A stretch of DNA of 26,385 nt, from NCBI GenBank assembly GCA_002396485.1, contig DGXZ01000006.1:6009-32393 (forward strand). The letters run 5' to 3'. The notes under the pieces are model-generated. The model worked only from the letters and a program-made list of their open reading frames with translations, was not told where the DNA came from and did not search any database. Shown in pieces: positions 16,381-23,729 of this stretch. The stretch is from Spartobacteria bacterium UBA5019 (GTDB taxonomy: Bacteria; Verrucomicrobiota; Verrucomicrobiia; Chthoniobacterales; Terrimicrobiaceae). How positions within the stretch are numbered: position 1 is the first letter of the stretch; every line of letters begins with the position of its first letter. Position numbers and translations under genes: made by a program.

Positions 16381-17157
16381 TCAGCGCGTTTTCAACTGGC
16401 ACTCAGTTCTCGCCGCAGGAGCATCATTTTCGGTCAAACCGAGAAAATCGGCAACAAAGGAATTGGCGGGGTTGTTGCGCACTTCGCTCGGTGTGCCACT
16501 TTGCTGGATTGTGCCTTGGTCGATGAGGACGACGCGGTCGGCAACTTCGAAGGCCTCGTCCTGATCATGCGTGACGAAGATTGTAGTGAGGCGCGTGAGG
16601 TCGTGGAATTCACGCAGCCAGCGGCGCAGGTCTTTCCGGACCTTGGCGTCGAGCGCGCCGAAGGGTTCGTCGAGCAGGAGCACCTCGGGGCGGTTGGCCA
16701 ACGCACGGGCAAAGGCGACCCGTTGGCGCTGTCCACCGGAAAGCTGGGTGGGCAGGCGTTTCTCATAGCCTTCCAGTTGCACGGCGCGCAGAAGCTCGGT
16801 GACTCGCTCGCGGATGGCGGATTCCGGCGGGCGCTTAGAGCGCGGAAGAACGCGGAAGGAAAAGGCAATGTTCTCGTAAACGTTCATGTGGTTGAAGAGC
16901 GCGTAGTGCTGGAAAACAAAGCCGGCCTTGCGTTGGTAGGCGGACAGGTCGGTGACATCGCGGCCTTGGAAAGAAATGCGACCGTCGCGGGCGTCGGCGA
17001 ATTCCAGTCCGGCAATGAAACGGAGCAGCGTGGTCTTGCCAGAACCACTTGGGCCGAGAAGGGCGATGAGTTCCCCATCGTGGATGTCGAGGGAAACGTC
17101 GCGCAGGGCAGGATGGAGGCCGAATCGTTTGGTGATGTTTTGTATGGCGATGCTCAT
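16381..17157 (-). CDS. cysA: Sulfate/thiosulfate ABC transporter ATP-binding protein (short CysA)
   Basis: 258 residues from the ATG at 17157, which overlaps the cysW stop as ATGA. It powers sulfate import by ATP hydrolysis on the cytoplasmic face. All nucleotide motifs are intact: Walker A GPSGSGKTT (35-43), Q-loop Q83 in VFQHYALF, signature LSGGQ (139-143), Walker B VLLLDEP (159-165) and switch H197 in VTHDQDEAFEVADRV. The protein stops soon after NSFVADFLGLTEN (232-244), so it lacks the roughly 100-residue C-terminal regulatory/TOBE region of many CysA proteins. The frame stays open further upstream, but that part shadows cysW. The gene order cysT-cysW-cysA supports sulfate rather than another oxyanion. 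Confidence 0.93.
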   Translation of the reverse strand: MSIAIQNITKRFGLHPALRDVSLDIHDGELIALLGPSGSGKTTLLRFIAGLEFADARDGRISFQGRDVTDLSAYQRKAGFVFQHYALFNHMNVYENIAFSFRVLPRSKRPPESAIRERVTELLRAVQLEGYEKRLPTQLSGGQRQRVAFARALANRPEVLLLDEPFGALDAKVRKDLRRWLREFHDLTRLTTIFVTHDQDEAFEVADRVVLIDQGTIQQSGTPSEVRNNPANSFVADFLGLTENDAPAARTECQLKTR

Positions 17158-18041
17158 GGTGCGGTTGAGAATGAGGAGGCGCGAAGCTCCTGCTCGGCGC
17201 GCCATTCGGCGCGGGTTTTGAGGATGAGAGTGATAATGGCTAAGAGTCCGAGAACCGAAGCAACGGCGAAGGCCGATGCGAACTGGTATTCGTTGTAAAG
17301 AATCTCGATATGGAGCGGCATGGTGTTGGTTTTTCCCCGAATGTGGCCGGAGACGACCGAGACGGCCCCGAATTCGCCCATGGCGCGGGCGTTGCAGAGG
17401 ATGATGCCGTAGAGCAGGCCCCATTTGATTTTCGGCAGGGTGATGCGCCAGAGAATCTGCCATCCGTTCGCGCCAAGTGTCAGCGCGGCCTCCTCCTCTT
17501 TCATGCCCTGAGCCTGCATAAGCGGAATGAGCCCCCGGGCCACGAAGGGAAATGTGACAAAGATCGTGGCCAGCACCATGCCAGGAACGGCGAAAATGAT
17601 GCGGATCTCATGCTCACGAAGCCACGGGCCGAACCAACCCTGCGCACCAAAGACAAGCACATACAGCAAGCCTGCAATGACCGGGGAAACCCAGAGTGGG
17701 AGGTCGATGAGGGTTATCAGGAAAGAGAGCCCACGGAACTTGTAGCGGGTCACGCACCACGCCGCTGCAATGCCGAAAACCGTATTCAACGGAACGCTGA
17801 TCGCCGCGATAACAAGAGTGAGAAGGATGCTATGGCGCGTGTAGGGATCGCGGAAGGTCTCCAAAAAGGCGGCGCCACCCTTCGAGAACGCCCCTTCAAA
17901 AACCACAACCAGTGGGAAAAAGAGGAAAAGGAGAAAAAAGACCAGAGTCGCACCGATGAGAAGTGCCCGGACGGCGAGGCTATCCCCCGTGGCGCGGAGG
18001 GGCTGGCGGTTGTTGATATGGATCGATGTGGCACCTGGCAT
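17154..18041 (-). CDS. cysW: Sulfate ABC transporter permease CysW
   Basis: 295 residues with about six membrane helices, the first at roughly 25-50 (LLIGATLVFFLLFLFFPLVVVFEGAF). The cytoplasmic coupling loop reads KEEEAALTLGANGWQILWRITLPKIKWGL, the EAA motif that docks on CysA, and ARAMGEFGAVSVVSGHIRGKTNTMPLHIEILYNEY is characteristic of CysW. It forms the inner-membrane channel with CysT. The ATG at 18041 lies 13 bases after the cysT stop, behind an A/T-rich stretch with no Shine-Dalgarno. The stop overlaps the cysA start by 4 bases. Confidence 0.95.
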   Translation of the reverse strand: MPGATSIHINNRQPLRATGDSLAVRALLIGATLVFFLLFLFFPLVVVFEGAFSKGGAAFLETFRDPYTRHSILLTLVIAAISVPLNTVFGIAAAWCVTRYKFRGLSFLITLIDLPLWVSPVIAGLLYVLVFGAQGWFGPWLREHEIRIIFAVPGMVLATIFVTFPFVARGLIPLMQAQGMKEEEAALTLGANGWQILWRITLPKIKWGLLYGIILCNARAMGEFGAVSVVSGHIRGKTNTMPLHIEILYNEYQFASAFAVASVLGLLAIITLILKTRAEWRAEQELRASSFSTAP

Positions 18042-18054
18042 TGTGAGAAAAAAT

Positions 18055-18879
18055 TTAAGCCGTTCCGTTGCGGGAGTTGTTCCAAGCTTGGAGACCGTTT
18101 GAGATGAGAAGAATCACGAGGGAGGCGCAGAGCATGACAAAACCAAGTGCCGCAGCACCGGAGTAGTCGTATTGCTCCAGCTTGCTGATGATTAGCAGCG
18201 GCGTGATTTCCGTTTCGAAGGGAATGTTTCCCGCAATGAAAACGACCGAACCGAATTCACCCACGGCGCGACCATAGGCCAAGGTCACGCCGGTGAGAAT
18301 GGATGGCAGAAGCGCAGGAAAAATGACGCGCCGGAAGGTTTTCCAGCGATTGGCGCCGAGGCAGGCGGCTGCTTCTTCCAGCTCCGCCGAAAGCTGGAGA
18401 ATGACCGGCTGGACGGTCCGCACGACGAAGGGAAATCCGATAAATGTGAGAGCAATAAAAATGCCGATCTGCGTGAAGGCGATCCGAATTCCATAAGGCT
18501 CGAGGAGAGCGCCGATCCAGTCGTTCGGGGCGTAGATGGCCGTGAGGGCAATGCCAGCGACGGCCGTCGGCAGAGCGAAGGGCAGATCGACCATGGCGTC
18601 GAGGATTCTCCGTCCCGGGAATTGGTAGCGCGCAAGCACCCATGCGGCCATGACGCCGAACACGCCGTTCAGGAGAGCCGCCAGAAAGGAAAGCCCGAAA
18701 CTCACGCGGTATGATGCCACCACGCGCGGATCGGTGACGGTTTGCCAAAAATGTTCCCAGCTTCCCGAGAAGACACGCATGGCCAGCGCACTCATCGGAA
18801 TGAGGACGATCAATCCCATGTAAAGGAGCGTATAGCCGAGCGAGAGCCCGAAGCCGGGCAGGACATGGCGTCTTCGCAT
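18055..18879 (-). CDS. cysT: Sulfate ABC transporter permease CysT (CysU)
   Basis: 274 residues with about six membrane helices. The N-terminus MRRRHVLPGFGLSLGYTLLYMGLIVLIPMSALAM is CysT-like. The periplasmic-side segment DLPFALPTAVAGIALTAIY, the coupling loop ELEEAAACLGANRWKTFRRVIFPALLPSI and GRAVGEFGSVVFIAGNIPFETEITPLLI are all typical. It partners CysW in the sulfate channel. The ATG shares one base with the stop of the preceding M14-like hydrolase gene (TGATG at 18877-18881), so the two are translationally coupled. Confidence 0.95.
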   Translation of the reverse strand: MRRRHVLPGFGLSLGYTLLYMGLIVLIPMSALAMRVFSGSWEHFWQTVTDPRVVASYRVSFGLSFLAALLNGVFGVMAAWVLARYQFPGRRILDAMVDLPFALPTAVAGIALTAIYAPNDWIGALLEPYGIRIAFTQIGIFIALTFIGFPFVVRTVQPVILQLSAELEEAAACLGANRWKTFRRVIFPALLPSILTGVTLAYGRAVGEFGSVVFIAGNIPFETEITPLLIISKLEQYDYSGAAALGFVMLCASLVILLISNGLQAWNNSRNGTA

Positions 18880-19694
18880 CAGATATTCTGCGCCTCCGAA
18901 ATCAAGCCCCGGAAACGCTCCAGCATGATCGACATGGCGGCGGTGTGCGCTTTGATCTGGGCCTCCAACGAAGCCGCGTGGGGCGTCTCGAAGACGATCT
19001 CAAATGGCCTTGGCTTCTGCGTGGGCGGTGCGCCGAGGATGCCTGTGTAGCCTTGCTCGATGATGCCCATATTGGCTTGGAAGTTGTCGATGCTGCGGTC
19101 GAAATTGCGAGGGAGGTGCCGTGAAGCCGCCTCCAGAGCCGGTTCCAGCACATACCGCGTGAGCTGATGTCCCTTGGCAAAGCCATAGATGCCCTCGCTG
19201 GTGTCATCCGTGTGCAGCGCGATGATGCCATCGAAAGCGAGTCTCATGAGCTGGCCTTCCAGCATGAGCACCTCGATCTCGCTCGAGCCGCGCCAGAATT
19301 CACGATTCAGATCCGCCCCGCTCTTCAGCCAGCGTGCGTTGCGGGAAAAGCCCCAGGGATTGCAGACTGGGTAGATGAACAACTCGTATCCCAGGGCCGG
19401 AGCGGGGTTCGCGTGCAGCTCCTGAATCAGATCCAGCGCCGCCAACACGCCGCTCTCCTCGTCGCCATGCACACCCGCAAAAATCCCCACGCGCAGAAAA
19501 CTGCTGCGATCGCCGGGACCGGTGAAAAGAAAACGCGGGAGGGTTGTTGTGACTCCCCGTGGATCGGTGAACTCAAGATGCGCGGAAAAAAGACGATCCG
19601 AGCGGCTCGCGAGCTTTTCCATTCGATTCAACAAGGTAGCAACCGAGCGGCGGATTGCAGTTCCCCTGACTTCAGCAGCGTGGAGTGTTTTCAT
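18879..19694 (-). CDS. M14-like zinc hydrolase, succinylglutamate desuccinylase/aspartoacylase family
   Basis: 271 residues, no signal peptide, so it should be cytoplasmic. The zinc-carboxypeptidase fold of the AstE/AspA group is marked by GVHGDEESG (H76, E79), NPWGFSRNARW (112-122), DLNREFWRG (128-136), the third zinc ligand H161 in ALHTDDT and the catalytic-type glutamate E236 in VFETPH. These enzymes cleave N-acyl amino acids or related amides. The substrate here is unknown. It is inserted between the sulfate-binding protein gene and cysT and overlaps cysT by one base, so its dose is tied to the transporter. A hairpin (19719-19737) separates it from sbp. A link to sulfated or N-acylated substrates is speculation. 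Confidence 0.88.
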   Translation of the reverse strand: MKTLHAAEVRGTAIRRSVATLLNRMEKLASRSDRLFSAHLEFTDPRGVTTTLPRFLFTGPGDRSSFLRVGIFAGVHGDEESGVLAALDLIQELHANPAPALGYELFIYPVCNPWGFSRNARWLKSGADLNREFWRGSSEIEVLMLEGQLMRLAFDGIIALHTDDTSEGIYGFAKGHQLTRYVLEPALEAASRHLPRNFDRSIDNFQANMGIIEQGYTGILGAPPTQKPRPFEIVFETPHAASLEAQIKAHTAAMSIMLERFRGLISEAQNI

Positions 19695-19718
19695 AAAAGG
19701 ATTTTCGAATTCGGCCGC

Positions 19719-19737
19719 CCCCGCTTTCCGCGCGGGG
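19719..19737 (-). other. Intercistronic hairpin between sbp and the M14-like gene
   Basis: CCCCGC and GCGGGG form a 6-bp GC stem around a 7-base loop in the 70-base gap. No T-tract follows on the minus strand, so it is not a standard terminator. Similar hairpins behind binding-protein genes in other ABC operons stabilise the upstream message and lower downstream expression. That role here is inferred. Confidence 0.4.
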
Positions 19738-19764
19738 AGCAGCCGTTTTCAAGGGTTGTTCAGT

Positions 19765-20763
19765 TCAAGGGCGGTAGGGTTTGTAGATGCGGTCGAAGAC
19801 TCCGCCATCGTTGAAGTGCTCTTTCTGAGCCTTCCTCCAGCCGCCGAAGTCCTCGATCGTCACGAGTTCGATCTTCGGGAATTTCGCCGAATACTTCGCA
19901 GCGGCGGCGGCATCACGTGGCCGGTAGTAATGGCGGCCAATGATGTCCTGCGCCTCGGGCGTGTAGAGGAACTCCAGATAGGCCTGGGCGACTTCGCGCG
20001 TGCCCTTGCGGTCCACCACCTTGTCCACCACAGCGACGGGCGGCTCGGCGAGAATGCTCAGCGACGGGGCAATAATCTCATACTGTCCGGGATACTGTTT
20101 CTGGATGAGATGCGCCTCGTTTTCCCAGGAAAGAAACACATCGCCCATGCGCCGCTCGGTGAAGGTGATCGTCGATCCACGGGCACCGGTGTCGAGCACG
20201 GGGACATTCGAATACAACTTCGAGACGAATTCCTTGGCCTTCTGCACATCGCCTCCGTTTTGGCGGAGAGCGTAGGCATAAGCCGCGAGGTAATTCCAGC
20301 GCGCCCCGCCGGAGGTTTTGGGGTTCGGAGTGATGACCTTCACACCGTCTTTGGTGAGATCATTCCAATCCTTGATGCCCTTCGGATTGCCTTTGCGGAC
20401 AACAAAAACAATCGTCGAGGTGTAGGGCGAGCTGTTGTCAGGCAGGCGACTCTGCCAATCCTTCGGCAAAAGCCCCGCCTGATCGGAAATGGCATCGATG
20501 TCGTAGGCCAGTGCGAGTGTGACCACATCCGCCTCAAGCCCGTCCACGACGGATCGGGATTGCTTGCCGGATCCACCATGCGACTGGTCGATGGCTATGG
20601 ATTGGCCTGTTTTGGAGGCCCAGCCCTTGGCGAAGGCTTTATTGACCTCGCTGTAGAGTTCCCGCGTTGGATCGTAAGACACATTGAGGATTGCTTGATT
20701 GGCTTGAAGGCTTGTTGCGCCTGCGACGGCAGCCAAGGCTGCGAGTTGGATTATTTTATTCAT
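19765..20763 (-). CDS. sbp: Periplasmic sulfate-binding protein
   Basis: 332 residues with a signal peptide (hydrophobic core 5-18, cleavage probably near LQA-NQ at 21). The mature start AILNVSYDPTRELY (24-37) and IDQSHGGSGKQSRSV (58-72) are the two sulfate-binding-protein signatures. NPKTSGGARWNYLAAYAYAL and TFTERRMGDVFLSWENEA also match Sbp/CysP. It captures sulfate (or thiosulfate) in the periplasm and delivers it to CysTWA. It starts 5 bases after the porin stop and has no Shine-Dalgarno, so it is probably translated by coupling. Confidence 0.95.
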   Translation of the reverse strand: MNKIIQLAALAAVAGATSLQANQAILNVSYDPTRELYSEVNKAFAKGWASKTGQSIAIDQSHGGSGKQSRSVVDGLEADVVTLALAYDIDAISDQAGLLPKDWQSRLPDNSSPYTSTIVFVVRKGNPKGIKDWNDLTKDGVKVITPNPKTSGGARWNYLAAYAYALRQNGGDVQKAKEFVSKLYSNVPVLDTGARGSTITFTERRMGDVFLSWENEAHLIQKQYPGQYEIIAPSLSILAEPPVAVVDKVVDRKGTREVAQAYLEFLYTPEAQDIIGRHYYRPRDAAAAAKYSAKFPKIELVTIEDFGGWRKAQKEHFNDGGVFDRIYKPYRP

Positions 20764-20768
20764 AGTGA

Positions 20769-22364
20769 TTAGAAGTAAGTTTGGAATTGTGTGGTGATGG
20801 CGTTGGCATCGGGGCGGTTGCCGTCATTCGCCGCCCCGCCGATGAAGCTGGTGTAGTCGTATTGCAGAGTAAGTTTTGCGTTGTCGTTGAGGATCCAGTT
20901 CAGACCGGTTCCAAATGTGGTCGAAGTCTCGGCCTGCGTATTCGGGTCCGCATAGATCGGGAAGGCGTTCGAATCGACAGTCAACTGCCCAACACGGGCC
21001 GTGAGTTGAAGTGCCCCCCACCCTCCGGTCGAGGGACTGAACTTGCGGCGGGGTGAAATGGCGCGGAAGGCGTTATCCTCACCCGTGAGCATGTAGGACG
21101 CGGCGATCTGCCAGCCGAAGTTGGTCAGGTTGGTGCTGTATTCCTGAATCGTCGTGCTGTTCGAAGTTGTGTTGAAGCTGCCCACAACTGTTTTGCCATT
21201 TGGGCCAACGACATTGGTTTTTTTCACAACCGCCTTGGTGTTGCTCTGGGTGCCGCTTACGCCGACTGTCGACCATGCCGCCTCGGCGTAGAGCCCGAAG
21301 GGTCCCCAGAAGTATTGGAGGTTCGGCACGAAACGCACCTGCTCTCCGGGATTCGCTGCTGTGGCGTTCACGGTGGAAGAGCGGTATTTGAAGAACGACT
21401 GCTGGTTGGCCGTGGCATAGGTGCCCAGCCCGTTGAGCTGCGGCGCGTAGGTGACACCGGCGCCTGCGGTGAGTTTTTTCAAAGGAACGATGCTCGTCTT
21501 GGCAAAGGGGGTCACCGCGAGGCGGGCCTCGAAGTCTTTTGTATTCTGCTCGGAAGCCGAAACATTCGAGCTTCCGCCATCCGGCGCGCCATTGAAGAGG
21601 CCGGCGTAATATTCCGCCAAACCATCACCCACATTGCCCCAGAGCATCGCGCCAACCGTGCGGTTCGGAACGAGGTAGGTGGTGGTGATGAGATCGGTGA
21701 ACCAGCGGGCGTGGGCAGATTGCCAGCGCTCCACACCGATAGGACTCTTCATTTTACCGACCCGCAGCTGGAGCCAATCAAACGCCTTCGCACCCACATA
21801 CGCATCCTGCACGACCGTGCTCGTGGAGTTGTCCACGCCGTTCGTCTGGAAATCCGTCTGCAATTTCCAATCGAAGTTTTGGAACGCCGTGCCTTCCAGA
21901 TTCAGACGCGCACGGCGAATCAGAAAGGTGGATGTAGCATCCGGCGTGTTAATAAATGTCCGCAACTGAGGCTGAAGAAGACCGCCAATTTTGAATTTGA
22001 AGGCGCCCTCATCGGTGACCGTTGTAGTTTCAACAGGAATGCCGTCAGACCCGACCTCCGTGCGTGTAGTCCGAATGCCGGGGCTGGAAAAATTCAGCCC
22101 CTTGGAGTCCAGAGTCACCGATGGCAACTTCTCGAGCTTTTCCTTCAAAGCGTCATCGCCTGGAGATGTCTTTTGGCTACTTTCCAGAGCCGCGACTTTT
22201 GCCTCCAGGCTTTTGAGCTGTGCCCGCAAGGAGGCAATGTCGTCCTGGGCATGGAGCGGTTGCACTTGAATGGCACTGATCGCCACGATTCCGAGAATTC
22301 CACGAGACAGTCGCTGGGATGTCTGCGTGAAACCCGTTGGTTTGTTTATTATCTTTTTAGTCAT
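20769..22364 (-). CDS. Outer-membrane porin, phosphate-selective OprO/OprP type
   Basis: 531 residues from the ATG at 22364, with a long signal sequence ending near LHAQ (40). A short coiled coil follows (DDIASLRAQLKSLEAKVAAL, 41-60), as in many stalked porins. The body is rich in aromatic/polar alternation typical of beta-strands: FKIGGLLQPQLRTF, FLIRRARLNLEGTAFQNFDWKLQTDF, QLRVGKMKSPIGVERW. The chain ends in a terminal Phe (FQTYF), the usual outer-membrane insertion signal. The family passes phosphate or other anions; lying between the YezD-like gene and sbp it probably admits sulfate. Other possible starts are an ATG at 22424 that overlaps the previous stop (TAATG) and a TTG at 22385, 7 bases after a perfect AAGGAGG. 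Confidence 0.9.
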   Translation of the reverse strand: MTKKIINKPTGFTQTSQRLSRGILGIVAISAIQVQPLHAQDDIASLRAQLKSLEAKVAALESSQKTSPGDDALKEKLEKLPSVTLDSKGLNFSSPGIRTTRTEVGSDGIPVETTTVTDEGAFKFKIGGLLQPQLRTFINTPDATSTFLIRRARLNLEGTAFQNFDWKLQTDFQTNGVDNSTSTVVQDAYVGAKAFDWLQLRVGKMKSPIGVERWQSAHARWFTDLITTTYLVPNRTVGAMLWGNVGDGLAEYYAGLFNGAPDGGSSNVSASEQNTKDFEARLAVTPFAKTSIVPLKKLTAGAGVTYAPQLNGLGTYATANQQSFFKYRSSTVNATAANPGEQVRFVPNLQYFWGPFGLYAEAAWSTVGVSGTQSNTKAVVKKTNVVGPNGKTVVGSFNTTSNSTTIQEYSTNLTNFGWQIAASYMLTGEDNAFRAISPRRKFSPSTGGWGALQLTARVGQLTVDSNAFPIYADPNTQAETSTTFGTGLNWILNDNAKLTLQYDYTSFIGGAANDGNRPDANAITTQFQTYF

Positions 22365-22392
22365 TTTATATTTTTCAAAAAACAAAAGCACA

Positions 22393-22440
22393 CCTCCTTG
22401 CGGGGATGCATCTGGCAGAATCATTATAACCCTCCAGATG
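22393..22440 (-). promoter_or_regulatory. AAGGAGG motif and stop-codon hairpin before the porin gene
   Basis: AAGGAGG on the minus strand (22393-22399) is the only full Shine-Dalgarno match near a start in this window. It is 28 bases from the chosen ATG but 7 bases from an in-frame TTG at 22385. Just upstream CATCTGG/CCAGATG (22409-22415, 22434-22440) form a 7-bp inverted repeat whose loop holds the stop of the YezD-like gene. It may control porin translation, or may be chance. Confidence 0.35.
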
Positions 22441-22630
22441 TCGGGTCGGATGAATTCATATCGGGATTGGAAGCCGTCAGGCGAACACGACGCGTTTGAC
22501 GAATCTCAGTCACACGAGACTCATGCACAACAACCTCAACAACGCCGAAACGGATCCCTCGGATGGCCTGCAAGATTTCCTGTTCAGGCAGTGCCGGAGC
22601 GATCGACTTGTTTTGGGAATGCGCACTCAT
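22424..22630 (-). CDS. Small YezD/DUF2292-like protein
   Basis: 68 residues, no signal peptide. The core EILQAIRGIRFGVVEVVVHESRVTEI (18-43) fits the DUF2292/YezD pattern (a short helix, then G-x-x-x-G-x-VEI-x-VH-x-G-x-V-x-QI). The family has no settled function. From memory, its members recur beside sulfate and cysteine genes, and this copy is the first gene of the sulfate operon. It starts 14 bases after the predicted transcript start. A regulatory or assembly role in sulfur uptake is plausible but unproven. Confidence 0.78.
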   Translation of the reverse strand: MSAHSQNKSIAPALPEQEILQAIRGIRFGVVEVVVHESRVTEIRQTRRVRLTASNPDMNSSDPTSGGL

Positions 22631-22650
22631 TTGTTGATAGGTTCAGTAAT

Positions 22651-22704
22651 GTTTTATTTTACCAACTAAAAAGGTCAACATTATTTTTTAAAAAAAATTT
22701 TGCC
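22651..22704 (-). promoter_or_regulatory. Promoter of the sulfate uptake operon with A/T-rich upstream tract
   Basis: Minus strand: TTGACC (22673-22678), 16 bases, then TAAAAC (22651-22656), with a transcript start near 22644 and a leader of only about 14 bases. Directly upstream of the -35 is an unbroken A/T tract (about 22679-22699) that resembles an UP element for alpha-CTD binding. The tract overlaps the last codons of the 54-residue gene. The same architecture occurs at 26307-26355. No SAM or other riboswitch fits in the leader. Confidence 0.55.
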
Positions 22705-22845
22705 GTCGTAGCAGAGTTTATTGAGGGAGACCTCGGAGACTTGGGCGAGGTTGTAGCGGTCAAGGATATTCGCGATGGCATAGCATACAGCGAGCATGGA
22801 GGGAGGAAGACCGCTATACTCCTCGTCAGCACGCCGCACCGGCAT
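22681..22845 (-). CDS. Small protein of unknown function, 54 residues
   Basis: An ATG at 22845 opens 54 codons: MPVRRADEEYSGLPPSMLAV, then CYAIANILDRYNLAQVSEVS, then LNKLCYDGKIFFKK and TAA. I do not recognise it. The mixed, helix-forming composition and codons ending mostly in C or G resemble true genes of this genome, while the other frames here look like noise. It begins 37 bases after the membrane-anchored protein gene on the same strand, so it may be the second gene of that unit. A second ATG at 22797 would give 38 residues. Its last codons (TTT TTT AAA AAA TAA) lie in the A/T tract of the sulfate promoter. Confidence 0.5.
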   Translation of the reverse strand: MPVRRADEEYSGLPPSMLAVCYAIANILDRYNLAQVSEVSLNKLCYDGKIFFKK

Positions 22846-22882
22846 GGTGGTTCGTCTGCAAGCGGCAAAAACACCTCTTGGC

Positions 22883-23668
22883 CTACATCCGCTGGATGCC
22901 AGCGCGGTAGGCGTCCATTTGCTGGCGCTGGAATGCCTCGGTGCCGAATTTCGCGCGGAAGAGCTCGTCGTTGCGGCGCTGAGCCTGAATCCATTCGCTG
23001 CGCGATGCGCTGTCGGAGGGCGCTTTCCCATCAACTGCGACGATAAATTCATCCTGCAAACGCTCCCACTCGGCGACTTGCGTGTCGCTCGTGATTTCCA
23101 CCTCGGGGTTTTCCACAGTCAGGGATGCCGGCAACTGCAGCCTCGCCTGGGCGGAGGCATCGACCGCAGATCCAGCAGCAGGAATTGGCTTGGAATCCAC
23201 AGGCGTTCCCCAATCCGCTCCCGAAACGACCGAGGCGACTTGGTGGAGACCTCCGCCGGTCGGGAAGGCAGGTTGCCGATTTTTTTCGGCCGAAGAAGGA
23301 GAGTAAGCAAAATTTCCAGCCTGGATGGGCTGGGATTTCGTGGAGCGGTGCACTGTCGCAAAAGCCTCTGCACTCGTATTCGCGAGCGTCTCGCTGGATC
23401 CTGCCGCACTGGAAAGAAAACCGCCTCTGCCATCGGGACGATCCTTGGGATCGGCCAAGGGCATGCTCCGCGATGGCGTGGTGCCATCCGATGCGGACGC
23501 AGGTTGACGCACGCCGGGAGTTGAAGAAACCGCAGACAGCGCAACCGTGGCAGGAGCCTTCTTTTCAAGATGCGGCTGGAACCGCCAGTCTAAAACTGCC
23601 AGCACCGCGCTGGCAACCAGCGCTAAAGCAAAAGCAATGCCAGCAATAACCTTGGGCGTTTGTTCCAT
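22883..23668 (-). CDS. Membrane-anchored low-complexity protein, unknown function
   Basis: 261 residues, no family recognised. An N-terminal hydrophobic helix (about 6-26, VIAGIAFALALVASAVLAVL) has no clear cleavage site, so the protein is probably anchored in the inner membrane with the rest outside. Residues 35-185 are Ser/Ala/Pro/Thr-rich and probably disordered. The C-terminus is a charged helical segment, about 195-261 (TQVAEWERLQDEFIVAVDG ... SEWIQAQRRNDELFRAKFG), likely the working part. The start lies 15 bases after a strong hairpin terminator. A 54-codon gene follows at 22845. Neighbouring PEP-CTERM genes suggest an envelope role, but nothing in the sequence proves it. Confidence 0.8.
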   Translation of the reverse strand: MEQTPKVIAGIAFALALVASAVLAVLDWRFQPHLEKKAPATVALSAVSSTPGVRQPASASDGTTPSRSMPLADPKDRPDGRGGFLSSAAGSSETLANTSAEAFATVHRSTKSQPIQAGNFAYSPSSAEKNRQPAFPTGGGLHQVASVVSGADWGTPVDSKPIPAAGSAVDASAQARLQLPASLTVENPEVEITSDTQVAEWERLQDEFIVAVDGKAPSDSASRSEWIQAQRRNDELFRAKFGTEAFQRQQMDAYRAGIQRM

Positions 23669-23683
23669 GTTAAAAAAACCATT

Positions 23684-23710
23684 CCGGCGCGGGGATTTGC
23701 CCCGCGCCGG
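23684..23710 (-). terminator. Bidirectional-type terminator after the PBP-like gene
   Basis: A perfect 11-bp GC-rich stem, CCGGCGCGGGG and its complement, has the loop ATTTG. On the minus strand it is followed by AATGGTTTTTTTAAC, and on the plus strand by GATTTTTTAG. It lies after the stop of the gene at 23730-25277 and ends 15 bases before the next start codon. Confidence 0.85.
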
Positions 23711-23729
23711 GATTTTTTAGGGTTTCGGT

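Noticed and set aside
22631..22680. Sulfur-responsive riboswitch (SAM type) before the sulfate operon
   Set aside because: The leader is only about 14 bases from the predicted start, with no room for an aptamer.
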